Source of the DNA: an uncultured bacterium
GTDB lineage: Bacteria > Bacteroidota > Bacteroidia > Bacteroidales > Bacteroidaceae
Direction of reading: 5' to 3'
Assembly (NCBI GenBank): GCA_905214795.1
Contig: CAJMNM010000043.1
Span: forward strand, 1-14,791
Length of the DNA stretch: 14,791 nucleotides
In this document: in pieces, positions 7,972 to 14,791 of the stretch
Position numbering within the stretch: position 1 is the stretch's first letter
Layout of the letters: every line of letters begins with the position of its first letter
The notes under the pieces: generated by a model
Databases searched by the model: none
What the model was told of the DNA's origin: nothing
The model's input: the letters and a program-made list of their open reading frames with translations, nothing else
Position numbers and translations under genes: made by a program

Positions 7972-8742
7972 TTAGATGTTTAGTAGCGCCCGCATTTGTC
8001 TGTAACCGATATGATAGATTTTTTTTGCGCTGTGCAGGTCAAAAATATTGTATGATTCCATATCTTTTATTTCGAGCAGTATATCGCAGAGTTGTCTTTC
8101 TGTTGCCGTGTTGGCATTAAAGATATATTGAAAAGATTTGGCTGCTACGTATATCATGTTTTCTTTATCATCGTTTGTCAGATAAGGACTGACGTTTATT
8201 CCGATGACGGTTTCACATATATCACGGATGGGCGTAACCGGCAGGTTCATGAACAGACCGCCGTCAACATAGCGCATGCCGTTGATTTTGATAGGTGGAA
8301 AGATAACGGGAATGGTACATGAGGCCAGCAGTCGTGGAATGAGTTCACCTTCTGAGAATACTTCATATTCACCGGTATCAAAATTAGACGCTACTACGTA
8401 TAGCGGTATTTTAAGATCTTCAAAGTAACGTACAGGTAAGCTGCGTTCCAGAAATTCAGCAAACCCGTCATATTTCAGAAAACTTTTTCCGTTTAAGGTA
8501 AAATGAACAAAATCCTTCAGATTTTCTTCAACAAAAAGTCGCATGGTCCGTTCTGGTGAAACTCCTGCGGCATAAAATGCGCCGGCTATTGAGCCGGCAC
8601 TCGTTCCTGCTATGATATCCGGTCGGATACCTCTTTCTGTAAGAGCTTTAAGTGCGCCAATATGTGCAAAACCTTTTGCTCCGCCTCCGCTTAACGATAG
8701 TCCGATATTATATTTAGGAGTATTTTTTGAGATAAATTCCAT
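7972..8742 (-). CDS. Patatin-like phospholipase
   Basis: This is a 256-residue single-domain patatin-family serine hydrolase. It has the oxyanion motif GGGAKG (19-24), the nucleophile elbow GTSAG (46-50, catalytic Ser48) and the dyad aspartate in DGG (160-162). Patatins cleave acyl esters of phospholipids or other lipids. No signal peptide and no C-terminal beta-barrel or POTRA region is visible, so the protein is probably cytoplasmic or bound to the inner face of a membrane, unlike PlpD-type patatins. An open frame continues upstream to an ATG at 8958, but that start would lie inside the terminator of the preceding operon. The added residues are also lysine-rich and not family-like, so the ATG at 8742 is preferred. 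No clear TAnnTTTG promoter was found in 8743-8947. The substrate is unknown. Confidence 0.85.
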   Translation of the reverse strand: MEFISKNTPKYNIGLSLSGGGAKGFAHIGALKALTERGIRPDIIAGTSAGSIAGAFYAAGVSPERTMRLFVEENLKDFVHFTLNGKSFLKYDGFAEFLERSLPVRYFEDLKIPLYVVASNFDTGEYEVFSEGELIPRLLASCTIPVIFPPIKINGMRYVDGGLFMNLPVTPIRDICETVIGINVSPYLTNDDKENMIYVAAKSFQYIFNANTATERQLCDILLEIKDMESYNIFDLHSAKKIYHIGYRQMRALLNI

Positions 8743-8945
8743 TGCAGTTTTGTTGTTAGGGAGTTGTTTTTCTTCTTTTTTACAAAGAAATAAAAATGTT
8801 TTGGATTGTTTAGCTTTTTCAGTCGTTTTTTTAAAAAGGTTGACAGCCTGACCATGAAAAATATCCGGGCGTTGTGTTTTTAACAGCTTATCTTCTTGTC
8901 GGAATTTTATTGTACGTTGCAGATATGACCAATCAATGTATGAAT

Positions 8946-8986
8946 ACAAAAAAATCATCCGATAGATAAGGTCGTATCGGATGATT
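8946..8986 (-). terminator. Terminator of the xus-like operon
   Basis: A perfect 12-bp stem (8953-8964 with 8975-8986, core TCATCCGATA) has a 10-base loop. Read on the minus strand it is followed at once by a run of seven Ts. It lies about 40 bases after the stop codon of the PepSY gene and ends the operon before the patatin gene. Confidence 0.85.
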
Positions 8987-9025
8987 CTTATAAAATAAAT
9001 TTATTGTATGGATGAATAGACGATA

Positions 9026-10177
9026 TTAAGGTTTACGGCGCGTTCTGTTTCCGTTTTTTCTTTTTTTCCACCACATGTAATATCCCGTTAGCGGGAGAGT
9101 AAAACCTATGAGCCCGGCGATGAAATAGATGATTTTGGTATAAATCCCTCCCCATGACCCTGTATGAAAGGCAAAAAACCATCCTTTAAGAGTTTGTGAA
9201 AGAGGAAGCTCGTTTCCGTTGGTGATTTGGCTGATAGCACCGGTTTCCGGGTCAATTTTTGCTGTGTCTGAGATCCGGCGGCCGGATGTAGCCTTCGGAA
9301 TGATTTTTACTTCAGTAGAAGACAATGTTACACTCTGGTATTCCGGATAAAGCATGTCGATGTCATCCATCGTACGGTTCCACAACGTATATTTAAAGTC
9401 AGATTCCTTTTGACGTTTGTCCTGTTGTTGCGTCTGTCCGGATTTTCCTTCTTGATTTTTATCTGTTTTTATAACCGATTCCTGTTTCTTGCTTACACCG
9501 AACAGGGCATATGCGGCATTATTATACCATTTAAATGACCATGTGAGTCCGGTCAGTGCCATGATAAGAAGAAAAATCAGAGCATAAAATCCTAATGATA
9601 CGTGCAGGTCATACCAGAAACGGTGCCATCCTTTGGTAAATGAAACTTTCAGTCGGTTGAACAGTGCTTTATTGTTGCGCGGAATCCATATGAATAGTCC
9701 TGTCAGTAGGATGACAACCATGAGCAGTGTTGTAATACCGACTATCATTTTTCCGACAGACATTTCACCTTTCACAGCGGGCGGATTTAGTAGCCAACGG
9801 TGCAGTTTTCGTACCTCTGAGAAAAAGGTATTGCTTTTAACCCAGTCTATGACTTGTCCCGTATATGGATTGATGGTCATAATGCGACGCGGGTTGTTGG
9901 TAAAAGTCACTTTGCAGACGTCGTCCGCACCACCGCCATACTCTAATGTCGCAATCCGCAGGCTGTCGGGAACCTGTGTGGCTACAAGATAAACAATGTC
10001 TGCGGGTTGTAATTTAGCGGCCCCTTTTTGATATGTCACCTTGTAGTAGGGTTCGTTGATTTTCTGTGTAATATCCTGTTCAAAGACAAGCAATGCGCCC
10101 GTCAGACAGATAATGGAGATGATAATTCCGAGTGGAATAGACAGCCAGAGATGGAAATCGTGAAATAGTTTTCTCAT
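9026..10177 (-). CDS. xusC: PepSY-associated inner-membrane protein (XusC-like)
   Basis: This 383-residue protein fits the PepSY-associated TM family (PF03929), whose members accompany siderophore receptors and are thought to reduce or release ferric iron at the inner membrane. Four membrane helices are visible at about 12-32, 143-165, 195-215 and 345-370. Periplasmic PepSY-like segments lie between them; one contains INPYTGQVIDW and another IDPETGAI. Conserved histidines near the helix ends (H6, H9, H126 in RKLHRWL, H185, H192 and H338 in FHTG) are typical and may bind haem or metal. A Lys/Gln-rich stretch at about 230-258 looks disordered. It is the last gene of the operon, 115 bases after the DUF4374 lipoprotein gene. 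The Xus name rests on the three-gene order (receptor, DUF4374, PepSY) known from B. thetaiotaomicron. Confidence 0.8.
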   Translation of the reverse strand: MRKLFHDFHLWLSIPLGIIISIICLTGALLVFEQDITQKINEPYYKVTYQKGAAKLQPADIVYLVATQVPDSLRIATLEYGGGADDVCKVTFTNNPRRIMTINPYTGQVIDWVKSNTFFSEVRKLHRWLLNPPAVKGEMSVGKMIVGITTLLMVVILLTGLFIWIPRNNKALFNRLKVSFTKGWHRFWYDLHVSLGFYALIFLLIMALTGLTWSFKWYNNAAYALFGVSKKQESVIKTDKNQEGKSGQTQQQDKRQKESDFKYTLWNRTMDDIDMLYPEYQSVTLSSTEVKIIPKATSGRRISDTAKIDPETGAISQITNGNELPLSQTLKGWFFAFHTGSWGGIYTKIIYFIAGLIGFTLPLTGYYMWWKKRKNGNRTRRKP

Positions 10178-10236
10178 TGTTTTTTATTTAATTTAAAGTT
10201 TGTCGTTGCCGGACGGTTTCAATCTTCAGATGCGGT

Positions 10237-10267
10237 ATTGCCGGACACTTTTTTTGTGTCCGGCAAT
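10237..10267. other. Perfect intercistronic hairpin between xusB and xusC
   Basis: A 12-bp perfect stem (ATTGCCGGACAC 10237-10248 with 10256-10267) has a 7-base all-T loop on the plus strand. On the plus strand it is followed by TTTT, like a terminator. On the minus strand, the direction of the operon, there is no T run, so it should not end transcription. A second copy of TTGCCGGAC at 10206-10214 could pair with the same right arm (10258-10266) to form an alternative structure. It may affect mRNA processing or the relative expression of the two genes. Confidence 0.65.
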
Positions 10268-10292
10268 TTTTATCTGTAAGTGCCGGAGTCGG

Positions 10293-11693
10293 TTACAAAC
10301 CGGCAGAGAGTTTTCCTGCAGCTACCACTTCTTCAGCGTCAATCACCAGGCCTTTGGTTGCTTTTCCTGTTTGTGGATCTATTTTGTATAGGGCAGGAGA
10401 GTTACCATCGGTTGTGACTACCGGTATATATGTATATTTTCCTGATGAGAACGGTGTGCCAAAAGAGCTGATTTTATCAGAATCCGGAAGCCCTTCGGTA
10501 ACCAGTCTGTATTCTCCGCTTTCTCCTTTGAATATCGCCAGTTCTTTGACCGGAGATGTTGAGCTCATTTCATTGGTGCTGTATTGTTGAATAAGGAAAT
10601 AATCTTCTGTGATGTGCCAGCAGCGGAATAATGGATGACCGTTTCCTGCTTCTTCCAGATTATAGTAATAGTTCGGGTCGAAGTCTGTCTCACCGGCTTT
10701 GATTCGGACCACCCCCGATGGCAGGGTTCCGGTAACACGTTTCAAATCAGCTGACGAGGTCGCCGTACGTCCGTAACCGCTCGAGAAAACATACAGGTCA
10801 CCATTGTCTGCGGGCCAGATGGTTTGATAATATTGCGACCTGTAACGTCCGCATGCATAACCGATTTTTCCTGTACGTGCAATGACCGGAGTCTCATTAA
10901 AAGAGTCGCCGTTATAAATGGCTATGAACGCGCTGTCCGGATATTGTGTTGTAGGAATCTGCCCGGGAGTATAAGCTCCCGATCCGCTTCCGCCTTTATT
11001 TGTTGCAATCAAGTCCGTATCGGTTATTTTATCAGGATAAGCTTTTACGCCATAATGGCTCATTCCCATAGGAATTACAGAAGTATATAATTTGCCGTTT
11101 GCTTCTACAAAACCGGCAAAGCTTACAGTTTCGCCATTGTTAAGGAAGTTTTCTGCGATATGGCTTCCGGTCTGGGTTACACCGCTGTTGGCGTTCAGAT
11201 AGTTGAACTGTAAATATTTGGCATAGTATGTTGTGTCTGCTGACACAATGTTTTCGGCAGAACCGTTATTGGTTGATACGGTAATGACATTTTCGCCCCA
11301 TACTCCGTATGTCGTAATACGGTTGAATGTATAGGATTTGTCTTCTTGTATTTTTCCGGTCGTAGCGTTAAGTTTATACGACGCTCCGGTTCCCGCAGAT
11401 CCGTCGTTGTATTGAAGGCTGAACAGATATTTGTCACCATAGAATACCCAATACGACCCGCCAATGGTTTCTGTACCGTTGTTGCGTACACTAACATAAC
11501 CGCTGTCAAGCGATTCGGCTGTAATTAAATATGTCGCGCCGCCGGCTTTGGCCGCTATGACATATTTGTCTGTTACTGTCGTGCTGCCGGACATGTCATT
11601 CATATCCGATGAATCATTGCAGGAGACCAAACACAATGTGCCACATAGAGCCACTGCGGCAGTCAGCATGTTGAATGCGTTGTTCTTTTTCAT
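10293..11693 (-). CDS. xusB: DUF4374 surface lipoprotein (XusB-like siderophore-binding protein)
   Basis: This is a 466-residue lipoprotein. The signal peptide ends in a lipobox LVSC with the lipidated Cys at 25. The acidic stretch after it (NDSSDMND) resembles the surface-export signal of Bacteroides lipoproteins. The remainder is beta-rich with repeated blade-like units, such as TYLITAESLDSGYVSVRN, SYKLNATTGKI and ALYKIDPQTGKATKG. This agrees with DUF4374, a beta-propeller-type family. In B. thetaiotaomicron the DUF4374 protein XusB binds ferric enterobactin and salmochelin at the cell surface and passes them to XusA. Here the gene lies between a TonB-dependent receptor gene and a PepSY gene, exactly as in the xus operon. 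No separate promoter is visible in the 123 bases upstream, so it is probably cotranscribed from the xusA promoter. Ligand identity is inferred. Confidence 0.8.
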   Translation of the reverse strand: MKKNNAFNMLTAAVALCGTLCLVSCNDSSDMNDMSGSTTVTDKYVIAAKAGGATYLITAESLDSGYVSVRNNGTETIGGSYWVFYGDKYLFSLQYNDGSAGTGASYKLNATTGKIQEDKSYTFNRITTYGVWGENVITVSTNNGSAENIVSADTTYYAKYLQFNYLNANSGVTQTGSHIAENFLNNGETVSFAGFVEANGKLYTSVIPMGMSHYGVKAYPDKITDTDLIATNKGGSGSGAYTPGQIPTTQYPDSAFIAIYNGDSFNETPVIARTGKIGYACGRYRSQYYQTIWPADNGDLYVFSSGYGRTATSSADLKRVTGTLPSGVVRIKAGETDFDPNYYYNLEEAGNGHPLFRCWHITEDYFLIQQYSTNEMSSTSPVKELAIFKGESGEYRLVTEGLPDSDKISSFGTPFSSGKYTYIPVVTTDGNSPALYKIDPQTGKATKGLVIDAEEVVAAGKLSAGL

Positions 11694-11816
11694 TTCTTAT
11701 CGTTTTTATGATTGGGATTTGAATAAAAGGTTTAATTTGTTATTTGATTTTGGTGATTTTTTAATAGTCAGATTAGGGGGTAAGCGTGTTCTCGTCCCAT
11801 AAACACCATGTTCGGT

Positions 11817-14213
11817 TTACCCGCCAAAGTATATTCTGAATTTACCATAAAATGCCCGTCCTGCCTTTTGCAGGCTAAAGTTGTCGTAGAGTTTCTCGTC
11901 TGTCAGATTGCGGCATTCTAACGAGAAATTATAACGTCCTTTTACAGTGCTGAATGTAAGTGTCAGGTTGTGTGAGAATTGTGTCGGGACACGAACTTTT
12001 GTTGTCGGGTCGCCTAACTCTTCCCAATAGAGCGGAAACTCATATTGATAAAAATTGTCGTAGGTAAGTGTAAGCACATTGCCTTTCCCGAATAAATCAT
12101 GCCAGTTAAACGACGCGTCGAAATTTGCGTAACGGAATGGTTGGTTTGGAATGCGTTGGCCGTATGTAAGTGAAGCCTGGTCTGAATCGCCTGCGCGGTA
12201 TTTCTCGTCATCCCGTGCATCCATCTGATTCCATGTCCCGCCAAAATTCAGCCACCGTCCGAACGTATAACGTAAACTGATGTTATATCCTTTGGTTTTA
12301 ACCCGTCCATGATTTTCGTAGATGCCAAAATTTAACCCGCCAACCTTATCCAGTCCCCGGCGGATATAATCTTTGGTGTCGCGGTAGATGAGTCCGCTTT
12401 CTATATAGAGTGCATGTTTGCCGAAACGCGGAGCATAACTCACACTTAAGTTGAGGTTGTCGCTCCGTTCGGGGCGTAAGTCGGTTTTTCCGGCTTCAAG
12501 ATCTTCATCACCGAAAAGTTCATCCGTTGATGGCAGACGTACAGCTTTTTCATACGACAGCTTGGTCTGAAGGTTTTTCATGATAAACCATGTACCAGCG
12601 GCACCATATCCCAACGATGCTGTTGAACGTTCCATCAGCGTATAATCGCCTATTCCGTCTGCGCTTTGTGATACCGGTCCTTCATTGTGTTGAAAATAGT
12701 ATTTGCCGAAAGCTGTGGCGTTCCAGTGTTCTGAAAGAGTCAGACGATAGGAGAGTCCGCCCACATTTTTGCGGGTTTTCTTTGGTATGCTGAAATCAGA
12801 CAGTTTTGAGCTTCCGCCGATTGCCGAACGTGTTGTGCGGCTGAATGTACTCAGCACATGGTTAAGGGTAAAGGTGTGCGCATGACCAATTCGGTATGTT
12901 GCGGTTGCGGTCGCGTTCCAGTTGGTATTCTTCATTTCGTTGTTTTGATAAGATTGTTCGCCGGGGGTACCTGTATATTTTTTATCTCCCAGCCAGTTAT
13001 ATTTCCATGCTGCCGTATCGATGTTTTCTGTGATGTTGTGGTTATAGTTGGCACTGGCTGTCAGGTCAAGTCCTTTTACTATAAAGTCACGTTTACGGTA
13101 TTCTACAGATGGAACAAGAGAATGGCCGCGCCGGTGTTTTTGTCCGAAAACGATGTACTGGTAAACACCGGTCTGTATTTCCTTATAATAGTTCATCCAC
13201 GTAAAACCAAACATCAGCCGGTCAGCCCACGACTTGTTGTTTATTCCTATTTTCCCCGATACAGACTCATTATGATAAGTGTCATTAAAGCGTTTCACAT
13301 GATAAATCTTATTCTTGTCTGTGTTTTCGCTGATACCGTCATTCCCGAATTCTGTGATATAATTGTCTATATGATAATTATTGTCAGAGTAATTCTGAAA
13401 AGCGCTTATTTCATAGCTAAGCCCGTTTTTGAACGATTGTCCTGCATTCAGATAGGATTTATGAGTGTTAAACGAACCGTATGAATACGAGGCGTCAACA
13501 AACCATTTCCGGCTTTGTTTTCCGGTTACGATGTTTATTACGCCGCCAAGCGCGTCTGTTCCGAAACCGACGGGTACTACACCACGATATACTTCTATAC
13601 GTTCGGCAAAATTCACAGGCAGGTTATTTAAATTAAAACCTGCTCCGGCTCCTTCTTGCGGTATGCCGTCGATGAATACTTTTACATGTTTGCCGCTGAA
13701 ACCGTCAAGAGACAATTGCATATCAGAACCTACTCCTCCGGTTTCACGAAGTTTTACGCCCGGAACAGTTGTCAACACTTCCGCAAGGTTTTTACTTAAA
13801 GTAGCTTTGTTTTTCAGGTCTACGGCAACGGCGTTATAGGCAGATCGGTTGATGCGGTCGGCCTGACTGGCTTCTACGGCAACCTCTTTGAGGGCAATTT
13901 CCTTAGGCTTGATTTTTATATTTAGTTTAATTCGTTCGCCTGCTTTAACCGTAACCGTGTGCTGGGTGTCCTCGTATCCCATGGCACGCACCAGCAGTGT
14001 ATATGTGCCGGCAGTTACCGGAATATGATAAAGGCCGTTCTTGTCGGTATGACTTCCCACTCCTGTGCCTTTAATCAATACCGTGGCGTAATCCATCACT
14101 TCGTGTGTTGTGGATATGATTTTTCCCGAAATAATGCCTTTGTTTTCTGAATGAGCGTTACGGCAGAGTCCGGATAAAAGAATGAATAATAACAGTTTAA
14201 ATTTTGTTTCCAA
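11817..14213 (-). CDS. xusA: TonB-dependent outer-membrane receptor (XusA-like)
   Basis: This is a 798-residue receptor. The signal peptide (hydrophobic 7-16) has likely cleavage after RNA at residue 20. A carboxypeptidase-regulatory-like domain spans about 26-102, with ISGKIISTTHEVMDYATVLI and the pattern G-T-Y-T-L-L-V-R-A-M-G-Y. A TonB-box-like segment (ALKEVAVEAS) lies at about 107-116. The plug domain (about 135-230) contains VPGVKLRETGG, KVFIDGIPQ, ERIEVYRG and ALGGVINIVTG. The rest forms the beta-barrel, with the last strand ending KFRIYFGG. It would import ferric siderophore across the outer membrane using TonB energy, with DUF4374 and PepSY partners downstream. The start is a TTG: there is no ATG before the mature domain, a stop codon lies five codons upstream in frame, and AAGGGA precedes the TTG at a suitable distance. 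It is the first gene of the operon. Confidence 0.85.
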   Translation of the reverse strand: METKFKLLLFILLSGLCRNAHSENKGIISGKIISTTHEVMDYATVLIKGTGVGSHTDKNGLYHIPVTAGTYTLLVRAMGYEDTQHTVTVKAGERIKLNIKIKPKEIALKEVAVEASQADRINRSAYNAVAVDLKNKATLSKNLAEVLTTVPGVKLRETGGVGSDMQLSLDGFSGKHVKVFIDGIPQEGAGAGFNLNNLPVNFAERIEVYRGVVPVGFGTDALGGVINIVTGKQSRKWFVDASYSYGSFNTHKSYLNAGQSFKNGLSYEISAFQNYSDNNYHIDNYITEFGNDGISENTDKNKIYHVKRFNDTYHNESVSGKIGINNKSWADRLMFGFTWMNYYKEIQTGVYQYIVFGQKHRRGHSLVPSVEYRKRDFIVKGLDLTASANYNHNITENIDTAAWKYNWLGDKKYTGTPGEQSYQNNEMKNTNWNATATATYRIGHAHTFTLNHVLSTFSRTTRSAIGGSSKLSDFSIPKKTRKNVGGLSYRLTLSEHWNATAFGKYYFQHNEGPVSQSADGIGDYTLMERSTASLGYGAAGTWFIMKNLQTKLSYEKAVRLPSTDELFGDEDLEAGKTDLRPERSDNLNLSVSYAPRFGKHALYIESGLIYRDTKDYIRRGLDKVGGLNFGIYENHGRVKTKGYNISLRYTFGRWLNFGGTWNQMDARDDEKYRAGDSDQASLTYGQRIPNQPFRYANFDASFNWHDLFGKGNVLTLTYDNFYQYEFPLYWEELGDPTTKVRVPTQFSHNLTLTFSTVKGRYNFSLECRNLTDEKLYDNFSLQKAGRAFYGKFRIYFGG

Positions 14214-14237
14214 TTTTTTCCCTTTTTAAATCCGATG

Positions 14238-14268
14238 CAAAGGTACGTGCGTATTCCGGGGATTGCAA
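14238..14268 (-). promoter_or_regulatory. Promoter of the xusABC-like operon
   Basis: On the minus strand, TTG (14268-14266) is followed after 20 bases by TACCTTTG (14245-14238), a full match to TTG / TAnnTTTG. Transcription should start near 14231, about 18 bases before the TTG start codon at 14213. A 10-base palindrome GATTGCAATC (14261-14270) overlaps the -33 element and could be part of an operator. Confidence 0.65.
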
Positions 14269-14281
14269 TCGCAAAAAAAAA

Positions 14282-14305
14282 GTATTTTCATGATGTGTAA
14301 AATAC
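14282..14305. promoter_or_regulatory. Inverted repeat upstream of the xusA promoter
   Basis: GTATTTT (14282-14288) and AAAATAC (14299-14305) form a 7-base inverted repeat with a 10-base spacer. It sits just upstream of the xusA -33 element, about 50-75 bases before the expected start of transcription. This is a plausible site for a dimeric regulator, perhaps iron-responsive, but AT-rich repeats of this size can occur by chance and I do not recognise a known box. Confidence 0.3.
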
Positions 14306-14503
14306 CCGTTTTTAAGTATTGCGTAATGTTTTTTTTATCGGGTGGGGGAATATTTCTGCAATCTGTTGGCAGATATACTGCAATTTAAGTAAGAAGCATA
14401 ATGTATTATATAAAATCCGGTGATAAATTGCTTTCATCGATTGACGTATAGAACGTTTCATTTGAAAAAACAGGCGCTTATCTGAAATTTTTTAATACAA
14501 AAT

Positions 14504-14534
14504 TCTTTTCGTTTACACATAATTTTTATCTTTG
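14504..14534 (+). promoter_or_regulatory. Divergent plus-strand promoter near the window end
   Basis: TATCTTTG at 14527-14534 fits TAnnTTTG exactly. The -33 region 20 bases upstream reads TTC rather than TTG (14504-14506), so the match is partial. Transcription would begin near 14541 and run towards the end of the window, away from xusA. Confidence 0.5.
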
Positions 14535-14540
14535 CGCATA

Positions 14541-14663
14541 GTACAAAGTGCAAGTTACACGTTTATGGCTGGAAATGGCTTCTTGATAAATACAATCCGT
14601 TTGGTCAACTTTGGAAAAAGCAATGGTCAGCTTTTTACTCTTTTATCAAAAGAGCTGTTTTTT
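14541..14663 (+). ncRNA. Candidate small RNA or attenuated leader
   Basis: This is the stretch from the expected start of the plus-strand promoter to a terminator-like hairpin. The hairpin pairs TCTTTT (14639-14644) with AAAAGA (14648-14653) and CAGC (14628-14631) with GCTG (14654-14657), leaving a 7-base bulge, and is followed by six Ts (14658-14663). A transcript of about 120 bases would result. No known RNA family was recognised. It could instead be an attenuator in the leader of a gene beyond the window. A 68-codon open frame (14565-14771) runs through the hairpin and resembles no protein I know. Confidence 0.25.
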
Positions 14664-14791
14664 CATGCGCCATATTCTGCTATCAAACAATCAAATAATT
14701 CTGCCGGAAATTTGGATATGTGTGAAATTCGTGTAAACACACACATTCTGACCGGCGTACCTCGCGCGTAATTTATTCATTCTTATTAAGA

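Larger units (their letters stand above)
14269..14791. other. Gene-free terminal region
   Basis: I see no convincing protein gene in these roughly 520 bases. They hold the inverted repeat upstream of xusA, two direct copies of CTGCAAT exactly 22 bases apart (14356-14362 and 14378-14384) around a small hairpin ATCTG/CAGAT, the plus-strand promoter, and the candidate short transcript. A nested hairpin lies near the end: GCCGG 14703-14707 with CCGGC 14752-14756 encloses ATGTGTG 14718-14724 with CACACAT 14740-14746. The region may be the regulatory leader of a plus-strand gene starting after 14791. Confidence 0.5.

Noticed and set aside
8743..8958. Longer patatin start at ATG 8958
   Set aside because: The start falls within the terminator hairpin of the preceding operon, and the added residues do not look like a patatin or a signal peptide.
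12858..13484. 208-codon open frame on the plus strand
   Set aside because: It is antisense to the well-supported receptor gene, with a cysteine- and valine-rich composition and no recognisable domain, so it is a shadow frame.
14565..14771. 68-codon open frame near the window end
   Set aside because: It resembles no known protein, has no clear ribosome site, and runs through a terminator-like hairpin. It is kept only as a remark in the region entry.
1..14791. Mobile elements, CRISPR arrays, tRNA or rRNA genes
   Set aside because: I saw no transposase or integrase motif, no regularly spaced repeats, and no recognisable tRNA or rRNA segment on either strand.

Overview
The window looks like a chromosomal segment of a Bacteroidales bacterium, probably in or near Bacteroides/Phocaeicola. 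Four things point there. Several start regions carry the Bacteroidetes-type promoter (TTG, about 20 bases, then TAnnTTTG). Start codons follow A-rich leaders rather than strong Shine-Dalgarno sites. An outer-membrane receptor has an N-terminal carboxypeptidase-regulatory-like domain. The gene families present are ones typical of gut Bacteroidales. No insertion sequence, phage gene, CRISPR array, tRNA or rRNA was seen.

Layout. Bases 1-681 are the 3' end of a GT35 alpha-glucan (glycogen) phosphorylase, closed by a strong hairpin terminator. A small convergent gene (750-1151, minus) encodes a DUF2007-type protein with a zinc ribbon interrupted by a membrane helix. Then comes a secreted TlpA/thioredoxin-like protein (1441-3054, plus). 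It meets a UvrA-family excinuclease subunit (3241-6072, minus) over a bidirectional hairpin. UvrA and a secreted GHL10-type glycosyl hydrolase (6349-7842, plus) are divergent, and each has a recognisable promoter in the roughly 280 bases between them. A patatin-like phospholipase (7972-8742, minus) follows.

The most coherent unit is 9026-14213 on the minus strand. Read 5' to 3' it is a TonB-dependent receptor, then a DUF4374 lipoprotein, then a four-helix PepSY membrane protein. This order and these families match the XusABC xenosiderophore (enterobactin/salmochelin) uptake operon described in Bacteroides thetaiotaomicron. The expected division of labour is capture at the cell surface by XusB, outer-membrane import by XusA, and iron release or reduction at the inner membrane by XusC. 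A near-consensus promoter lies just upstream of xusA and a terminator follows xusC. The substrate in this organism is inferred from family and order, not shown by the sequence.

The last 550 bases (14240-14791) contain no convincing protein gene. They hold the xusA promoter region with inverted repeats, a divergent plus-strand promoter, and a terminator-like hairpin about 120 bases downstream of it. This could be a small RNA or an attenuated leader of a gene beyond the window.
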